A DNA stretch of 64,000 nt from Oscheius onirici (taxonomy: Eukaryota > Nematoda > Chromadorea > Rhabditida > Rhabditidae): contig OW051470.1 in assembly GCA_932521025.1 (NCBI GenBank), positions 5,752,501-5,816,500 of the forward strand, written 5' to 3'. The notes beneath the pieces were generated by a model. The model saw only the letters and a program-made list of their open reading frames with translations, ran no database searches and was not told where the DNA came from. Positions 12,921 through 24,600 of this stretch are shown in pieces. The position numbers and the translations under genes are program-made. Each line of letters begins with the position of its first letter. The stretch's first letter is position 1.

Positions 12921-13997
12921 AGTGTTCATCTACTTAGTAAGAGGAAGTTCACGAGTGAAGGTGAAATGAGCATTGTCTAATAGGAGTGATTTATGTGTTG
13001 CTAACCGAGATTAGGGTAATATACCCAAAAGATTTCAAGGAAACATGTGCTTCATTAGCTTCTTGATGACGTTTAGGCCATCCTTGGCTAATATTTGGCC
13101 ACTTTTGGCCACATTACCTCCCACCCCTGATGTCACCTCAAATCTTGTTTTTGCACTGAAATAGAATAAGTGTCCATTCAAAACCCCAAAAAAGTAATGA
13201 GTTCACGCTAATTGCGGGGGTTATGGAGCATAAATATTTAACCAGGTTTTCTGTTATTTCAGGGAAGTCAAGTTCCTCTTTATGATGCGACTTTTCTATA
13301 AAAGAGCAAAGGAGAATATTTTTAGAAGCTTTGAATTTGGTATAGATTGGCAACAACAGAGGGATCTAGGAGAAGGATGCCAGATGGCAACAGTTGAAAA
13401 GAGACCGCCTCCATATGAACCGTGATTTTTGCCGAGAATCTACGGTCAAGATGTAATGTTCTAGATCAGAGTGTTTTGAAGCAGACGTACAAGATCTGTG
13501 TTTAGTCGAGAATAATAACGGGTCAGCTAGTCGTCGGCAACGTCATTCAGCGGAAACTTTTGAGCTAGAGTTCGGGTCGTTGAAAAACCGGGTCGACGGG
13601 ACGTCATCTTCGGAAATTGCGTTCTGCTAACAGAAACTAAGAGTCTGCAATTTACGCTCACTTCCCTGTCAACTTTATCGAATGGAAGAGGAGACTCGAA
13701 GCTGACGGGTTTACAAATGCGAGAAAGATATAATTTATATCAGTTGCATCCTAACTATTTTATTCAATAAAATAATTCTACGTGAGACTAAAGAGATCTG
13801 TTTACCGTTCTCAAAGAAACTTTAGCTTAAACCACATAGGTTTCGCTCGAACCTAATATGATCAGATCAGCAAAGCAGAGAGCAGTATGCTCCCTTTCAA
13901 CAAAGTTTTCAGAGACATAACTGATAAAGTAGCAATAACTGGTAAAGTAGCAATCTCGAGCTCTCTTTTTATTGAACAAACCATATCTTTTTTTACT

Positions 13998-14129
13998 AAA
14001 GTGCAATGGTGTCCGTCTGTCTGTCTGTCTGTAGTGGTGTCCGCACAGTTGTCGAGACTAGCGTAACATGTCAAGTGTTGTCATATTAATCTTTTACCAA
14101 ACGATAGTTTTTGAGGGGAACGCGTCTGG
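13998..14129 (+). repeat. Dispersed repeat A, copy 1
   Basis: About 130 bases starting AAAGTGCAATGGTGTCCG and ending GGGGAACGCGTCTGG closely match 36608-36724 in the same orientation. This copy carries four GTCT units where the other has two, plus small indels near the middle. Just after it, the motif GCGCAATGGTGTC (about 14150) recurs, suggesting a longer or nested unit. No coding capacity seen. Confidence 0.85.
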
Positions 14130-15511
14130 GTGAATCTAAACTATCTAAAGCGCAATGGTGTCAAAACTTAGCCGTTGTTACGTACTTGAGCGCCGTAGGC
14201 GCAAGGGCGGCGAAAGCCGTCGTAGACGGCTGGTCTACCTTACAAACCGAGAAACATTACAAGAAGAAGAACGTCAAAGGAGTCTTCAGTAGACTACTAA
14301 CATGGTATAGGAAGAGAAAAGGTGGAAAATATGTGGAAAAGAAACCGGGGAGTAGCTGTTGTGAGTCAACCAGTGAGCGAATTGTGCAAAGATTGTACTC
14401 TCTTTTGAACTAGAGCGTCATTCAAAACATAATGACCAGCGGAATGTGACGTCCTCCTACAACTCTTTTGTGGGTCACACACAGGCTGATCTACGAAAAA
14501 GAAGTCGAGCGAGATACAATAGAGAATGAGTCAAGAAGCACAGTAGGTCAAAGAGTATGGAAGAGACTGACTGGTGGAGCTCTGTGTTCGAGGGAGGAAA
14601 ACTCAATTAGCTCATTGCCATGATGTGGTCCGACCCGCCTTGACCCGAATTGGTCCCGCCCATCCTGACGTGGACCCGGATGGCTGTCACGCCTCCAGAA
14701 AAGAGCTATGGCCTGTTTGCCTTCATTTAATCAACATTTTCAAGCGTGACGATCAAGTTTCAGTGGCGACAGAGGGCGGTAGAATAATGGTAGAACAAGT
14801 ATTTTCTGGGCATCTTCTTGAACTTGAGCTGAACTCGTGTATTGTTGTTTCCGAAGAAATTGCATCTCAAGAAGTTCGTCTTTTAATTGGCAACCTAGGC
14901 TGTCCACTTGTTCTCTGATGAGCCGTGATGGCATAATTTTCTAAAAATATGAAACACATGATGTTTTCAGTTATTGGAAAAGCCCGGATAATATTTGATC
15001 TGTTCCACTTATTCTGATCCATTTGGGTCTCGTTTTGAGGCCTAAGCGGCTTTTCAGATTGTCTCGAATAAACGTGGTTGCAATCTCCAACGAGATCTAT
15101 CTACTCTTTGAGCCCACCGGAAATATTGTTTCGGAACTACCTATATGACATCAACGAAATTGAAGAAATTGGTGGCAAACACTAACTGCGCGAGTGCAAT
15201 TCGCCTACGCTAGAAGTCCCCGCGGTTGCATGGACGAGTGCTTCTATGCTCAACAAATAACGTAATTTTCAAGGAAAACTGAAAATGAACTTATTTTTTT
15301 GAAATCGCGCTCAATTTGGGTCTAGGGTTTGGCCGAATACCATAATCCCACAGATTGCGCAACCGAACTTCTATAAACATTGGTTGATTTTTTGTTTCTG
15401 CTTTTCTTCCTGTTTGTTTTTCCTTGCCTGAAACTAAAGATATCACAATCACTTTCACTCTCTTGATTCAATAATTAACATCGAATAATTGTCAATTTTC
15501 AGTATATAGCC

Positions 15512-16216
15512 ATGGAGAAAACCATCATCACAGATTTTTTGAAAACACTGCCGGTTAGTTCCCTCTTTTACGCTATAATTCTCTGAATTCAGCCTTCAAA
15601 CATGCAACAGCGTAGAATCGCCCAAAAGAAGTTTGAAGAAGATCAAGTGAAATTCGCCGCTATTTATGCTGTACTGATGGAAGAGAGCACTAGCACCGAT
15701 ACTCGGAAGGAAGAAAGAAAAAATACTACTGATGGTCAATCTGGGGAGTCTACTACTGATAAAGGTTTGTCGTCCCAACTGTTTATATTCAATTCAGTGT
15801 TCAGAAGACGAAGCAGATGACATATACTTGATAAACAAATGGAAAACTGAAGCCAACTTGTATAAAGAATTTTCGTCTGTAAACGTAAGATCTGAGAATT
15901 TTAGTGCACGTTTCTTTTTCAGGAGAACAATCAAGCAGTATCCGCTTTGCGAGTAGCTTCTGACTTGACTTTTATTACTAGCTGCAAAGGATGGTCCAGC
16001 ATGTTTACGCTCTCTACGTCCAAATCTGATAATGGTTAGCGTTTTGTGTTTTTGAAAAATAGTTTTTTCTCAGACGAAAACACATTGACATTGCTCACCC
16101 GAAAACATGTAGTGGAGTACGATAAAAGGAGAGAAGAGCTGCAAATGCTGGTCGAGAACGGATCTCAATTGATTGATGTCATTATGAACGTGTGCTGGAA
16201 AATCATCATTCCATGA
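15512..16216 (+). CDS. Orphan protein of 182 residues
   Basis: Five exons, 15512-15553, 15593-15764, 15805-15884, 15923-16034 and 16074-16216, join in phase with introns of 38-40 bases to give 182 residues. A TTTTCAG splice-acceptor-like site lies nine bases before the ATG, consistent with trans-splicing or an upstream 5' exon. The protein is hydrophilic, rich in K, E, S and T in its first half (TSTDTRKEERKNTTDGQS), without a signal peptide, membrane segment or recognisable domain; the C-terminal third is predicted helical by eye. It lies 1 kb upstream of the phospholipase gene on the same strand. Function unknown. The uniform short introns and preserved phase argue that it is a real gene. 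Confidence 0.7.
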
Positions 16217-17202
16217 ATTAACAGATCTTTTCATTTTTGTACCATCAATATAACCTCTCCTATATATGAATTGAACAGATCATTTTATTCTTTGTTCTAG
16301 CATGTTGTTCTCGACAAACTAACATATCGGACCGCCTTGTTTATAGTTCAAGTCGCAACCCTGCGTCAACAGCACGGCAGTGTTCTCGAAATCCGCCGTC
16401 AGTCTACCGCGCTCGTCTACAATGGCTCTTTTTGCCCTTGGAGCACGTCTCACAGAGAAGGTTAGTCTATCTTTTTGGTCAAATGGATAGGGATACCCCT
16501 GAGGTCGTCCAATCGATTCTCCCACATCTTGGACTAGTAAACACGCGGAACCGGGCTGTTTTCTCTGCCAGCAAAGGATTTTTTTCTGAGATGTTCTTCC
16601 TTTTCCCGGTGAAATTACGCTAATTATTTGCCTATTTTGATTTGGAAATTGTTTTTTCAACAAACGATTAGTCAAACAATGCCGTCATATCCAAAACAGC
16701 TTAAGCAGCTTCGCCATTTCACCACTGCTCATTTCAGCATTCCTGCTTGCCAATAATGATGTTCTTTTATGATAACTCTTTCCCAAAAGACATATCATTC
16801 TTGTCTATAAATGTAGTCTGTCTACTCACCACCATTTCTAAAATCCCCAATAAATTTCTCCGATCAATATATCCTATTTTGATCGGAGAATTCGTCCTTT
16901 TCAATAGACTTGTTCGTATTAAAAATGTAAAATACGTTGGCAATTAATTAGTATTTCAAAACCGCTCTTTCGATTCGCCTGCACTTTCCAGTCAACAGGA
17001 ATGTTTAACCACTGTCCTCACTGGCGCCAGCTGAAACACGTCCGTAGGGGGGAGTGATCTCTGGCCCACACCAAGTGCATAAACAACACGCAAAACAACC
17101 GCATAGAACGTTCTAGACTTCGCCTGTTTGACAACTTCCCTTTTTGATAGGAACTAAACAAAGTTTTAGGCGGCCTTCTCAACAGTCGCTAAATACGGTG
17201 CA
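16217..17202. other. Intergenic region between orphan gene and phospholipase
   Basis: About 1 kb. Short open frames on both strands (16319-16675 minus, 16432-16623 plus, 16747-16947 plus) overlap and show no recognisable domain. A 13-codon start MALFALGARLTEK at 16421 is followed by a GTTAGT donor but I found no second exon. Confidence 0.4.
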
Positions 17203-20200
17203 ATGGAACTCGAAGAAAGTGTAAATATGAGCAGATCCGTCTCGGAGAGCGCAATCGAAGTCACTTCGGATGGAGAGACGGAAAGTAATACCGAGAGTGA
17301 ATTTGGAGACAAAAGTGCCACCAGGTATTGTTTTGAAGTTATTTTTTTAGCAATTTCTTTAGTTATCTGAGCATGCTATCTAACGCAATTTGGAGTGGCC
17401 AAGTAGAGCGAAAACCCTCTTACTGTTCCGGAATTGATTCATGGGTTCCATCTAAGCCTGATCAGATCGTCGAAGTTCCCAAACAGCTGATTACCAGCTA
17501 TAAAAAGGTTTATCCACTGATGGGGGATGATTTGGACAAAAATGGATCTTTCGCCGTCATTTCTGATATCGAAGCACAGGTATTTCTTTGTATCCAACTA
17601 TTTCTCACAACCTTCTTTAGATAGCCTTTGGTGAACTGTCCTCCCAATATTCCTCTCCCAACACTAGTCGACCTACTTCTCCGATAGTCGAATCTCCTCC
17701 AAACAGTCCTGGATTCGACAGCAGCATCGATTCGGCTATTCGCTTGGACCCATTGAATCAGCCGCTGAAACCGCCTCTTCATCATCTTATTATTACTTTT
17801 TGGACTGGCTCCAAGGCCAACAAGCACGTTCTATCGCTTTACAGAAGTCGAAGGGTTAGTTCTTTTCGATTTTTTGAGAAATTTGGACCCAATGGTCGGA
17901 CCCCCCTTTTACGTTTATTTGAGCTGAAACAACCCAATCGACTCGAATTAGCCATGCTATTTGACATGTTCCGGGAAATTCATTCGCTGTCTAGCATTCC
18001 AAATAGAATTTAGGCAATTTGACTTGTTTTCAGATTACCGACGTGATCGCCCTTTGTGAAAGATGTCGCGAGTGCAGAGAGTTGTTCAGGATCACACCCA
18101 AGCGTAATAATTGTCAGGTTCAACTTACTGAAATCAGATTTCAGATCTGAAGAAAGAAGATTACATATCGGAACTGCTATCTCTGCTCAAGAAACATCTT
18201 CTTTGGAAATCGGCCCACATTGCGGCTGCTTTGGGCATCGTGGAATATTTCAAACCGGTCACTGTTCAGGTCAAGAGTTCTCTTCGCGTATTTTGCCATC
18301 CCGAGAACTGGACTCCATTCCTCGTAGCCGTACAGAACAATCAGTTAGTTTCTTTCACAATTTCAAATAAAGTCCCTTTCAGAGTCGCCTTGGTCACCCA
18401 TCTGCTGACTCTTGGGCCGGACATTACAGTCATCGACACGAACAAAAACAACGTTTTGCATCTGGCTGCTTCAGCTAGCGAAGAAATGGTGAAAGTACTC
18501 ATGGAGACGGGAAAATGTGCCGACATGCTGAATGTTCCGAATATGCACGGCTGTTCTCCGTTGTATTTGGCTGTAACCGGCGCTCAGGTCAATTGTGCTA
18601 AAGCCTTCCGAGGTTATGGAGCTTCTTTCACCGCAATTCCTCCGGCTAGTAGTCAAACTCCCTTGATGGATATCATGAAGAGAAACAAACTCGATATCCA
18701 GTTGGTTATTCTCATTTTTTGAAAATTTATTTTTGCAGACTTATGAAAGCTATTCTGGATCAAAACCCCGAAGCTATAAAAGAGACAGATCCCGTTACGG
18801 GTAATGGAGTTCTTCACAACGCCATGTACAAGAAGCCGCTGATCGCGCTGCTACAGCTTAAAGCTGAGGAAGTTCACATGGATTCCAGGAATTCTCAGAT
18901 GCAAACGCCACTTCATATTTATGTTCAGAGGTGATTCGATTGATTCAAACATACCAACCTTGATTTTAGGAATGATCTCTCGCTCGTCATGGCCATCACT
19001 GCTTTCAATGTTTGTTGCTTTCTGTATATTTCTGATAATTAACTTTTTTAGGCTGATCTCAATGCTAAAGATAATAACGGAAATACCCCTCTTCATCTTG
19101 CTGTTTCGGTAATTTTTCAGTCAAATTTAGTGTGACCAATACAAATTCAGAATAATAACCTCGATATCGTCCGTCTCCTTCTTTGTCTCGGAGCCGAGCC
19201 TAATGCTATTAACAATCATTATGAGACGCCCCGTCATTTGGCCGCTAAAATGAAAGACGAGTAAAAAAGTTTTCTTTTTTTTTGAAGAAGAAATGTTGCA
19301 GCGAAACGGGCATTGAAATTATTCGAGCCCTAGCCATTTGCGGAGCTCGAACATGTTCAAAAGGCTTTCTCGGATGTACCGTTGCCTGTGTTCATAAAGA
19401 CAACTATGTGGCCGAGCCTAAAATTCCCTCGAACAGTTCTTCCAGTTCCATCAACTCGAAAGTACCGTCCGCGAAGAAAGGTTTTATTCCACTAATTTCC
19501 TTTTTATTCAATTGATTAGACGAAGATAGCGTCACCAAGTCAGCCATCGATCCAAATGCTCCAACGGCCATGTACGAATTCGAGTTGGATCCTGACAGTC
19601 ACGAAGTAAATCCGGCCTATTCCGAACCGAATCCTCTCAGAAGCTATCCTCAAAATGTTCGTTTTATTAATTTTTCAAGCTTCGTTGAACTTTGTTTAGT
19701 TTTCTAATAATATCAATTTTAGCTGGCCATCCAAAGCACTCTGAACAAGCTGAAGGCGTTTGCTGAGGCCAAGAAAGACTCTAATATAATCAGTGTCCTC
19801 AGTCTCGACGGAGGAGGAATCAAGGGTTTAGTCATTGTACAGGTATTTTTGAGTTTGTTGAACCTGTCAAAATATTTCGTCAGCTCCTCCTCGCCTTGCA
19901 AAAATATCTCGAACAGCCGCTTTTCAACTACTTTGACTGGGTAGCCGGTACGAGTACGGGATCTTACGTTGGCGGCGCTGCCTGTACCGGCATGTCCCTT
20001 AGAAATATGCAAAAAACGTATCTTCGTTTCAAAGATGCGCTTTTTGATACGTGGTCTCGGCCGTATAGCGCTCCCGTTCTGGAAGGATTCTTAATGCAAA
20101 TGTTTGGAAAAGAAACCAAACTTTCCGATATCAAATATCCCAGGTTAGAAGTATTTTTGTGTTATTTACAGTCAAATTTAGAGTTTTCTTCACAACAGTT

Positions 20201-21016
20201 CGTGCCGACACATTCCCAGTTCAATTGGAGCTGCTTCGAAACTACCGTCTGCCAGTTTCTGAGAAGGAAAATGAGGAAATCGGGTTCGAAGATCCGTCGG
20301 GACTACTTCTTTGGAGAGCCGCTCGTCGTAGCAGTGCTGCTCCAACTTATTTCCCATCTTCCGAGGGAAAATACATCGACGGAGGAATGGTTTCTAACAA
20401 TCCGACTCTCGATCTGATGAGCGAAATCAGCTTCTGGAATAGCGTCTGCAAGTTTGTCGTAGGTTTCTTTTCCATAGCTTCTATAAAGTGTTTTTAGGAT
20501 CCGGAGAGTCCACACATCGTAGATGTCGGCTGTGTTGTTTCGATCGGAACTGGAATCACGCCTGTTAGTCCAATCGATCCAAGTCTTTTTGAAATGAACG
20601 ACATGTTCGGCATGCTTCGTGGTCTGAAGAATCTTTCTCTCATGGTATTGGATCAAGTGACTGCCACCGAAGGAGCTCCGATTGCTCGCTCAAGATCGTG
20701 GTGTCACTCTCTTAACATTCCTTATTTCCGACTCAACGCTCCTCTTTTCAAAGTAGGATTTCCCTTTCTAAAGTAGTTGTTTCCATTTCAGGATATCATG
20801 CTGGATTCGAAGGAAGATGTTGACCTGGTAAAAATGATGTGGGATGTTGTCGTCTACAGCTACACCCACAGAAAAGACTTCAAAGATCTTGCCGAACTGC
20901 TGAAGGCAATTGGAACGAACAAATCGCGCAAGAGACTCGCCCTGAGTCTCAGAGCCCCATCTCCCTCGCCTCCTTTCGATCCAACCCCTACTCCCGATTC
21001 TAACGGATTCGCTTGA
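17203..21016 (+). CDS. PLA2G6: Calcium-independent phospholipase A2, ankyrin-patatin (PLA2G6/iPLA2-beta type)
   Basis: A gene of about 17 exons and roughly 1,050 residues. The N-terminal third is S/P/E-rich. A run of ankyrin repeats follows (for example NGNTPLHLAVS near 19070-19109 and the repeat ending at 19261). The C-terminal patatin lipase domain shows the glycine-rich oxyanion motif DGGGIKG (about 19809), the nucleophile elbow GTSTG (about 19946) and the catalytic-dyad DGG (about 20380, DGGMVSNNP). Thus both Ser and Asp of the catalytic dyad are present and the enzyme should be active. Family members hydrolyse the sn-2 acyl chain of membrane phospholipids, act in lipid remodelling, and affect mitochondria and neurons. 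Introns are about 38-60 bases. One join is unresolved: the exon ending near 18010 cannot be joined in phase to the exon beginning at 18034. The C-terminal tail is P/S-rich. Confidence 0.92.
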
Positions 21017-21643
21017 ACTTTATATTGACGGTTCTCCTTTTTTGTGCATAGTAATGTATGAATTTTTATTATTCGTACGAATTCCTCTCCGAAATAGAGG
21101 ACACGACATATTATGACAATTATTCTCGGTTCGACGCAGGGAAAAGAGGCCAGGAAATGATATAAATAACTAAAACTATCCGACTTAGAAGAGAGTGAAA
21201 GAGGGCGGGTTTCTCTATGGAAGGAACTAGAACACTGGCAGTCGGCCTGCGGACCCAAATGCGACGAAAGAAATGCAGGCCGACCGAGCTGCCAAGTGCA
21301 ATGATCGGCACTATTAATTGAGTTTTGAAGAGAGTGAGAATACCGTACCCAAGTTGTTTTTGAATTTTCGTGGTTGAATTTGGCCCGATCGCTTGGCAGG
21401 GGCAGGAACACTACGGAGTACTATGTACAAAAGTTAGAAAGGAAGATTTTGAGTTAAACTCGGCCGGCGAGGACCGTAGGGACTGAAAGACGGCGGTATG
21501 TGTAGTAGAAGATATTAAGAAGAAAGAAAGCACGACGGGAAGTCAATCACAATCAGGAAAGAGACTATTTGGGGAAGACAAGCCACGGGGATTGACAGAG
21601 TCCGAGACGGGACCGGTACCATCGGAGACTGGAAAGACGAGCA

Positions 21644-24600
21644 CTAATCCCACTGGTTGGGTGACGGCGGCAGTTCTGCTGCTTGCGCCACAGATGATCT
21701 AGAAATGGGTTAATTTTTGTTTGTTTATATTGTTTCTTTAAAAATATAAATGAAGAAAAACTGACGAGGTGAAGTTGGTGTAGGCGGCAGACTTGGGATT
21801 GATGCACAGAGGCGTCTCCTGCATGGCAGCTCGGTCAGTCACGAACTTGAATATTCTGTCGCGGAGCTCGTACATGCTGAGTCGACTGAGGTCCTTTTCC
21901 CATTTGGGATCGAAGGGCGACTCGTGGACGGGGTCGAGATCACTCGTATAGTGTCTTTGTCCATTTTTCATGTGACAACAGCTGCACATACAGCTGTGGA
22001 AGCGTTGTCTGCCTTCGGACAAGTACGGATGATGAAGAGCCTGGTCGACGTTATATCTCTTCTCCGGATCGAACATCAGCATTGAGGTCAGAAGATGGGC
22101 AGCGTCGTCGGTCATACAACTGCTCAACTGGTAGAGACGGTAGAGCTGTTGCTCCCGAATCGGACCACGCATCACGTGGTTACGGGCTCCATCACAAGCT
22201 GTCCTCATCTCTTCTGGTTTCGGTGTACCCAGAAGATCGATGATCTGGTTCAACTGAAATGTCTTGTGTTCACTCAGAATAAAGAATAGAAAAACCTGTT
22301 CAATGGGTCCAGTTGCTTGGAAGAGAATTTTTCTGGCGAGCAGTTCGGCGAAGATGCATCCGACTGACCAGATGTCCACTCCTCCAGTATACCTTCTCGC
22401 TCCCATCAATAGTTCTGGAGCTCGATAGTACTGTGTGACGACCTCGTGAGTCATGTTCTGCCTCTCTCTACTGTCCCAGATTCGCGCCAGACCAAAGTCA
22501 CAAATCTTCAGGATACAATTGCTGTTGACTAGAAGATTTCCGGGCTTGATGTCTCTGTGCAGGATGTTGGCACTGTGTAGATATCGAAGACCTCGGAGGA
22601 TCTGGTAGACGAAGACTTTCACGTGATCGATAGTTAGGGGTTGAGGCGAGACGATGATCTTGTGGAGATCGGACTGCATGAGTTCCGTAAGAACATATCT
22701 GCAAAGTGGTCTGTGATTGTTTGTCCTTTTATTCTTCTAAGGCTGACCCCAGGGCCGCGTGTCCTAATGACTCCTCATCTCGTTGTTTTTGGGCTGCCCG
22801 TGTCGGGCTGCGTGCCGGCACCGGGGTCACCGGCTGGCATTGGTTGGTGGGTCCCCTCTATGGGTCACCGGATATTGTCTATTCTTCGAGGGCTCTTGCG
22901 AAATCTTCGGAACAAGTCTGGTCAGCTGCCCCCTACACTCGTACCCGCCAGTACTAGTCAACTTACAGCTCGTGGAAGAAATGTTGAGAACTGGGCTGAA
23001 GGATGTCGAACAAGGAGAGAACATTGTCGTGTTTGAAGGAGGAGAGCATGCGAATCTCTCGGAATACCCGCTTGCATGAGGCCAAATTTTGAAAGACGTT
23101 GGGCATTTTCTTCAATGCTACCCGTTTTCCGGAGCGTGGGTCGGTCACAGCCCTGCAATAGATTTGTCTTATCGGCTTGGGATAAAATTACTTACCAGAC
23201 AACTCCGAAGGCTCCATATCCGATGGGTCGGTCCGGTTGAGCATCGATGGGTGTACTCGTGGGTGGACTGTAGTACTGGGTGGCGAGGATGGCATTGGAA
23301 ACGTGTGCTGCCTGGAAAGAAGTTGATTAGTATCAGTTCTGACCTTTTTATTTTTCTTTTACTCACCAATAGGTCCCGTAAATATAAAAGCAGTTTTTCC
23401 ATTAAACTGTATACCGTGTACATGGTTCTATAAACATCAGACTAGGAATGTCAAGAGAGAAGAAGAATGGGCAATAGGGATTAGAAACCGGGTCGATAAA
23501 GATCGAGATTCTCAAAAGGAAAAGAAGGGGGACTAAACGATCTCAGCTGTTCTCCGTCGGCGGGAGGAGCGAGGTGGTCTGATCATCTGTGCACGAATCG
23601 CGGGTTCCGAAAAAGAAACTGGTGGCGCCACTTGTCTTTCTTCGACTTGTTCCAAAGCATATCTACTGTTAATGGGAAAGTGAAGTAAAGTATCTCCCGA
23701 TTTTAAGCAATTATGCTAGTGGGCAGCTAATATGGGAAAGAAAGGGAAATGGAAAGAACTTACACTCAATCTTCAAGGCTCAAACAGCTCTTTTCCAGGA
23801 AAGAGGGGCAGGGGAATAAGAGTGCAGGCAGCCAGAGACCACTGTTCACCACGACTACTATTTTCAAATTTTAATGAGCTCGCGCCGTTCTCTTTCAGGC
23901 TGAAAAGTTCACGCGAACTGATAAGGGAAGTGTTATCTCATGGAGGAAATGAGAACAGACAGAGATCAAGAACTGAAAAGCTCTTGAGTGAGAGTGAGTC
24001 AGAAGGAGTAGTTGATTTCACTTAGGTGGGTCTAGTGAAATCATGTGTAAGTGAGTGAGACAAGTGCAGAGAGAACGGGAAACTAAAAAGTAAACGTCTC
24101 GTGGCGTGAGAGAATGCCAATACCCAGACTAAAACCTCACGTGGGGGAGCAGTCGGAGACCAAGTCACGTGGTCCTGCTTTAAAACTGGCAATCACTTCT
24201 ACGGGGGCTGGTTCCGACAAGCTTTACAAAGGGATTTTTTGTGGAAAATTATCAAAAATCTTTCCTTCAAAAAAGCTCAACTTACCGCATGTATAGGTTG
24301 CGCTTGCATCTGCATCGGTTTGGATTCCTTCTTGACCGGAGCAGCCGGGAACATTGGTCCGGCTCCAACTGTGGCATGGGAGACCAAAGCCATGTCTCCT
24401 GAAATTATCTTGATCCGAAGGATATTGATGGATGAGAGAGGTGTGTACAGCCGAATGACCAAGAGGCTTTTACACCTTGGCTGCGGGAGCAAGAGAACAG
24501 AAAAAGCAAAAAGGGCAGTCAAATAGAAAAGGACAGATCGAAGAGTCCAACCAGACTGACGCTCTCTCCCAGATTGCCCTCAGGAAGACTCACCACCTAT

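Larger units (their letters stand above)
8980..15511. other. Gene-poor intergenic region
   Basis: About 6.5 kb with no gene I can support firmly. It lies between the divergent nhr-6 (minus) and the orphan gene at 15512 (plus), and probably holds the upstream control region of nhr-6. Contents noted: a possible small secreted-protein gene at 12374-12920 and one copy of a dispersed repeat at 13998-14129 containing a GTCT microsatellite. Open frames at 11718-11951 and 14111-14413 lack recognisable similarity. Confidence 0.5.

Noticed and set aside
14111-14413. 100-codon plus-strand open frame
   Set aside because: It begins inside repeat A and has no recognisable domain; probably repeat-derived noise.
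16319-16675. 118-codon minus-strand open frame and the overlapping plus-strand ORF
   Set aside because: Both strands are open over the same bases with no domain, so neither can be preferred.
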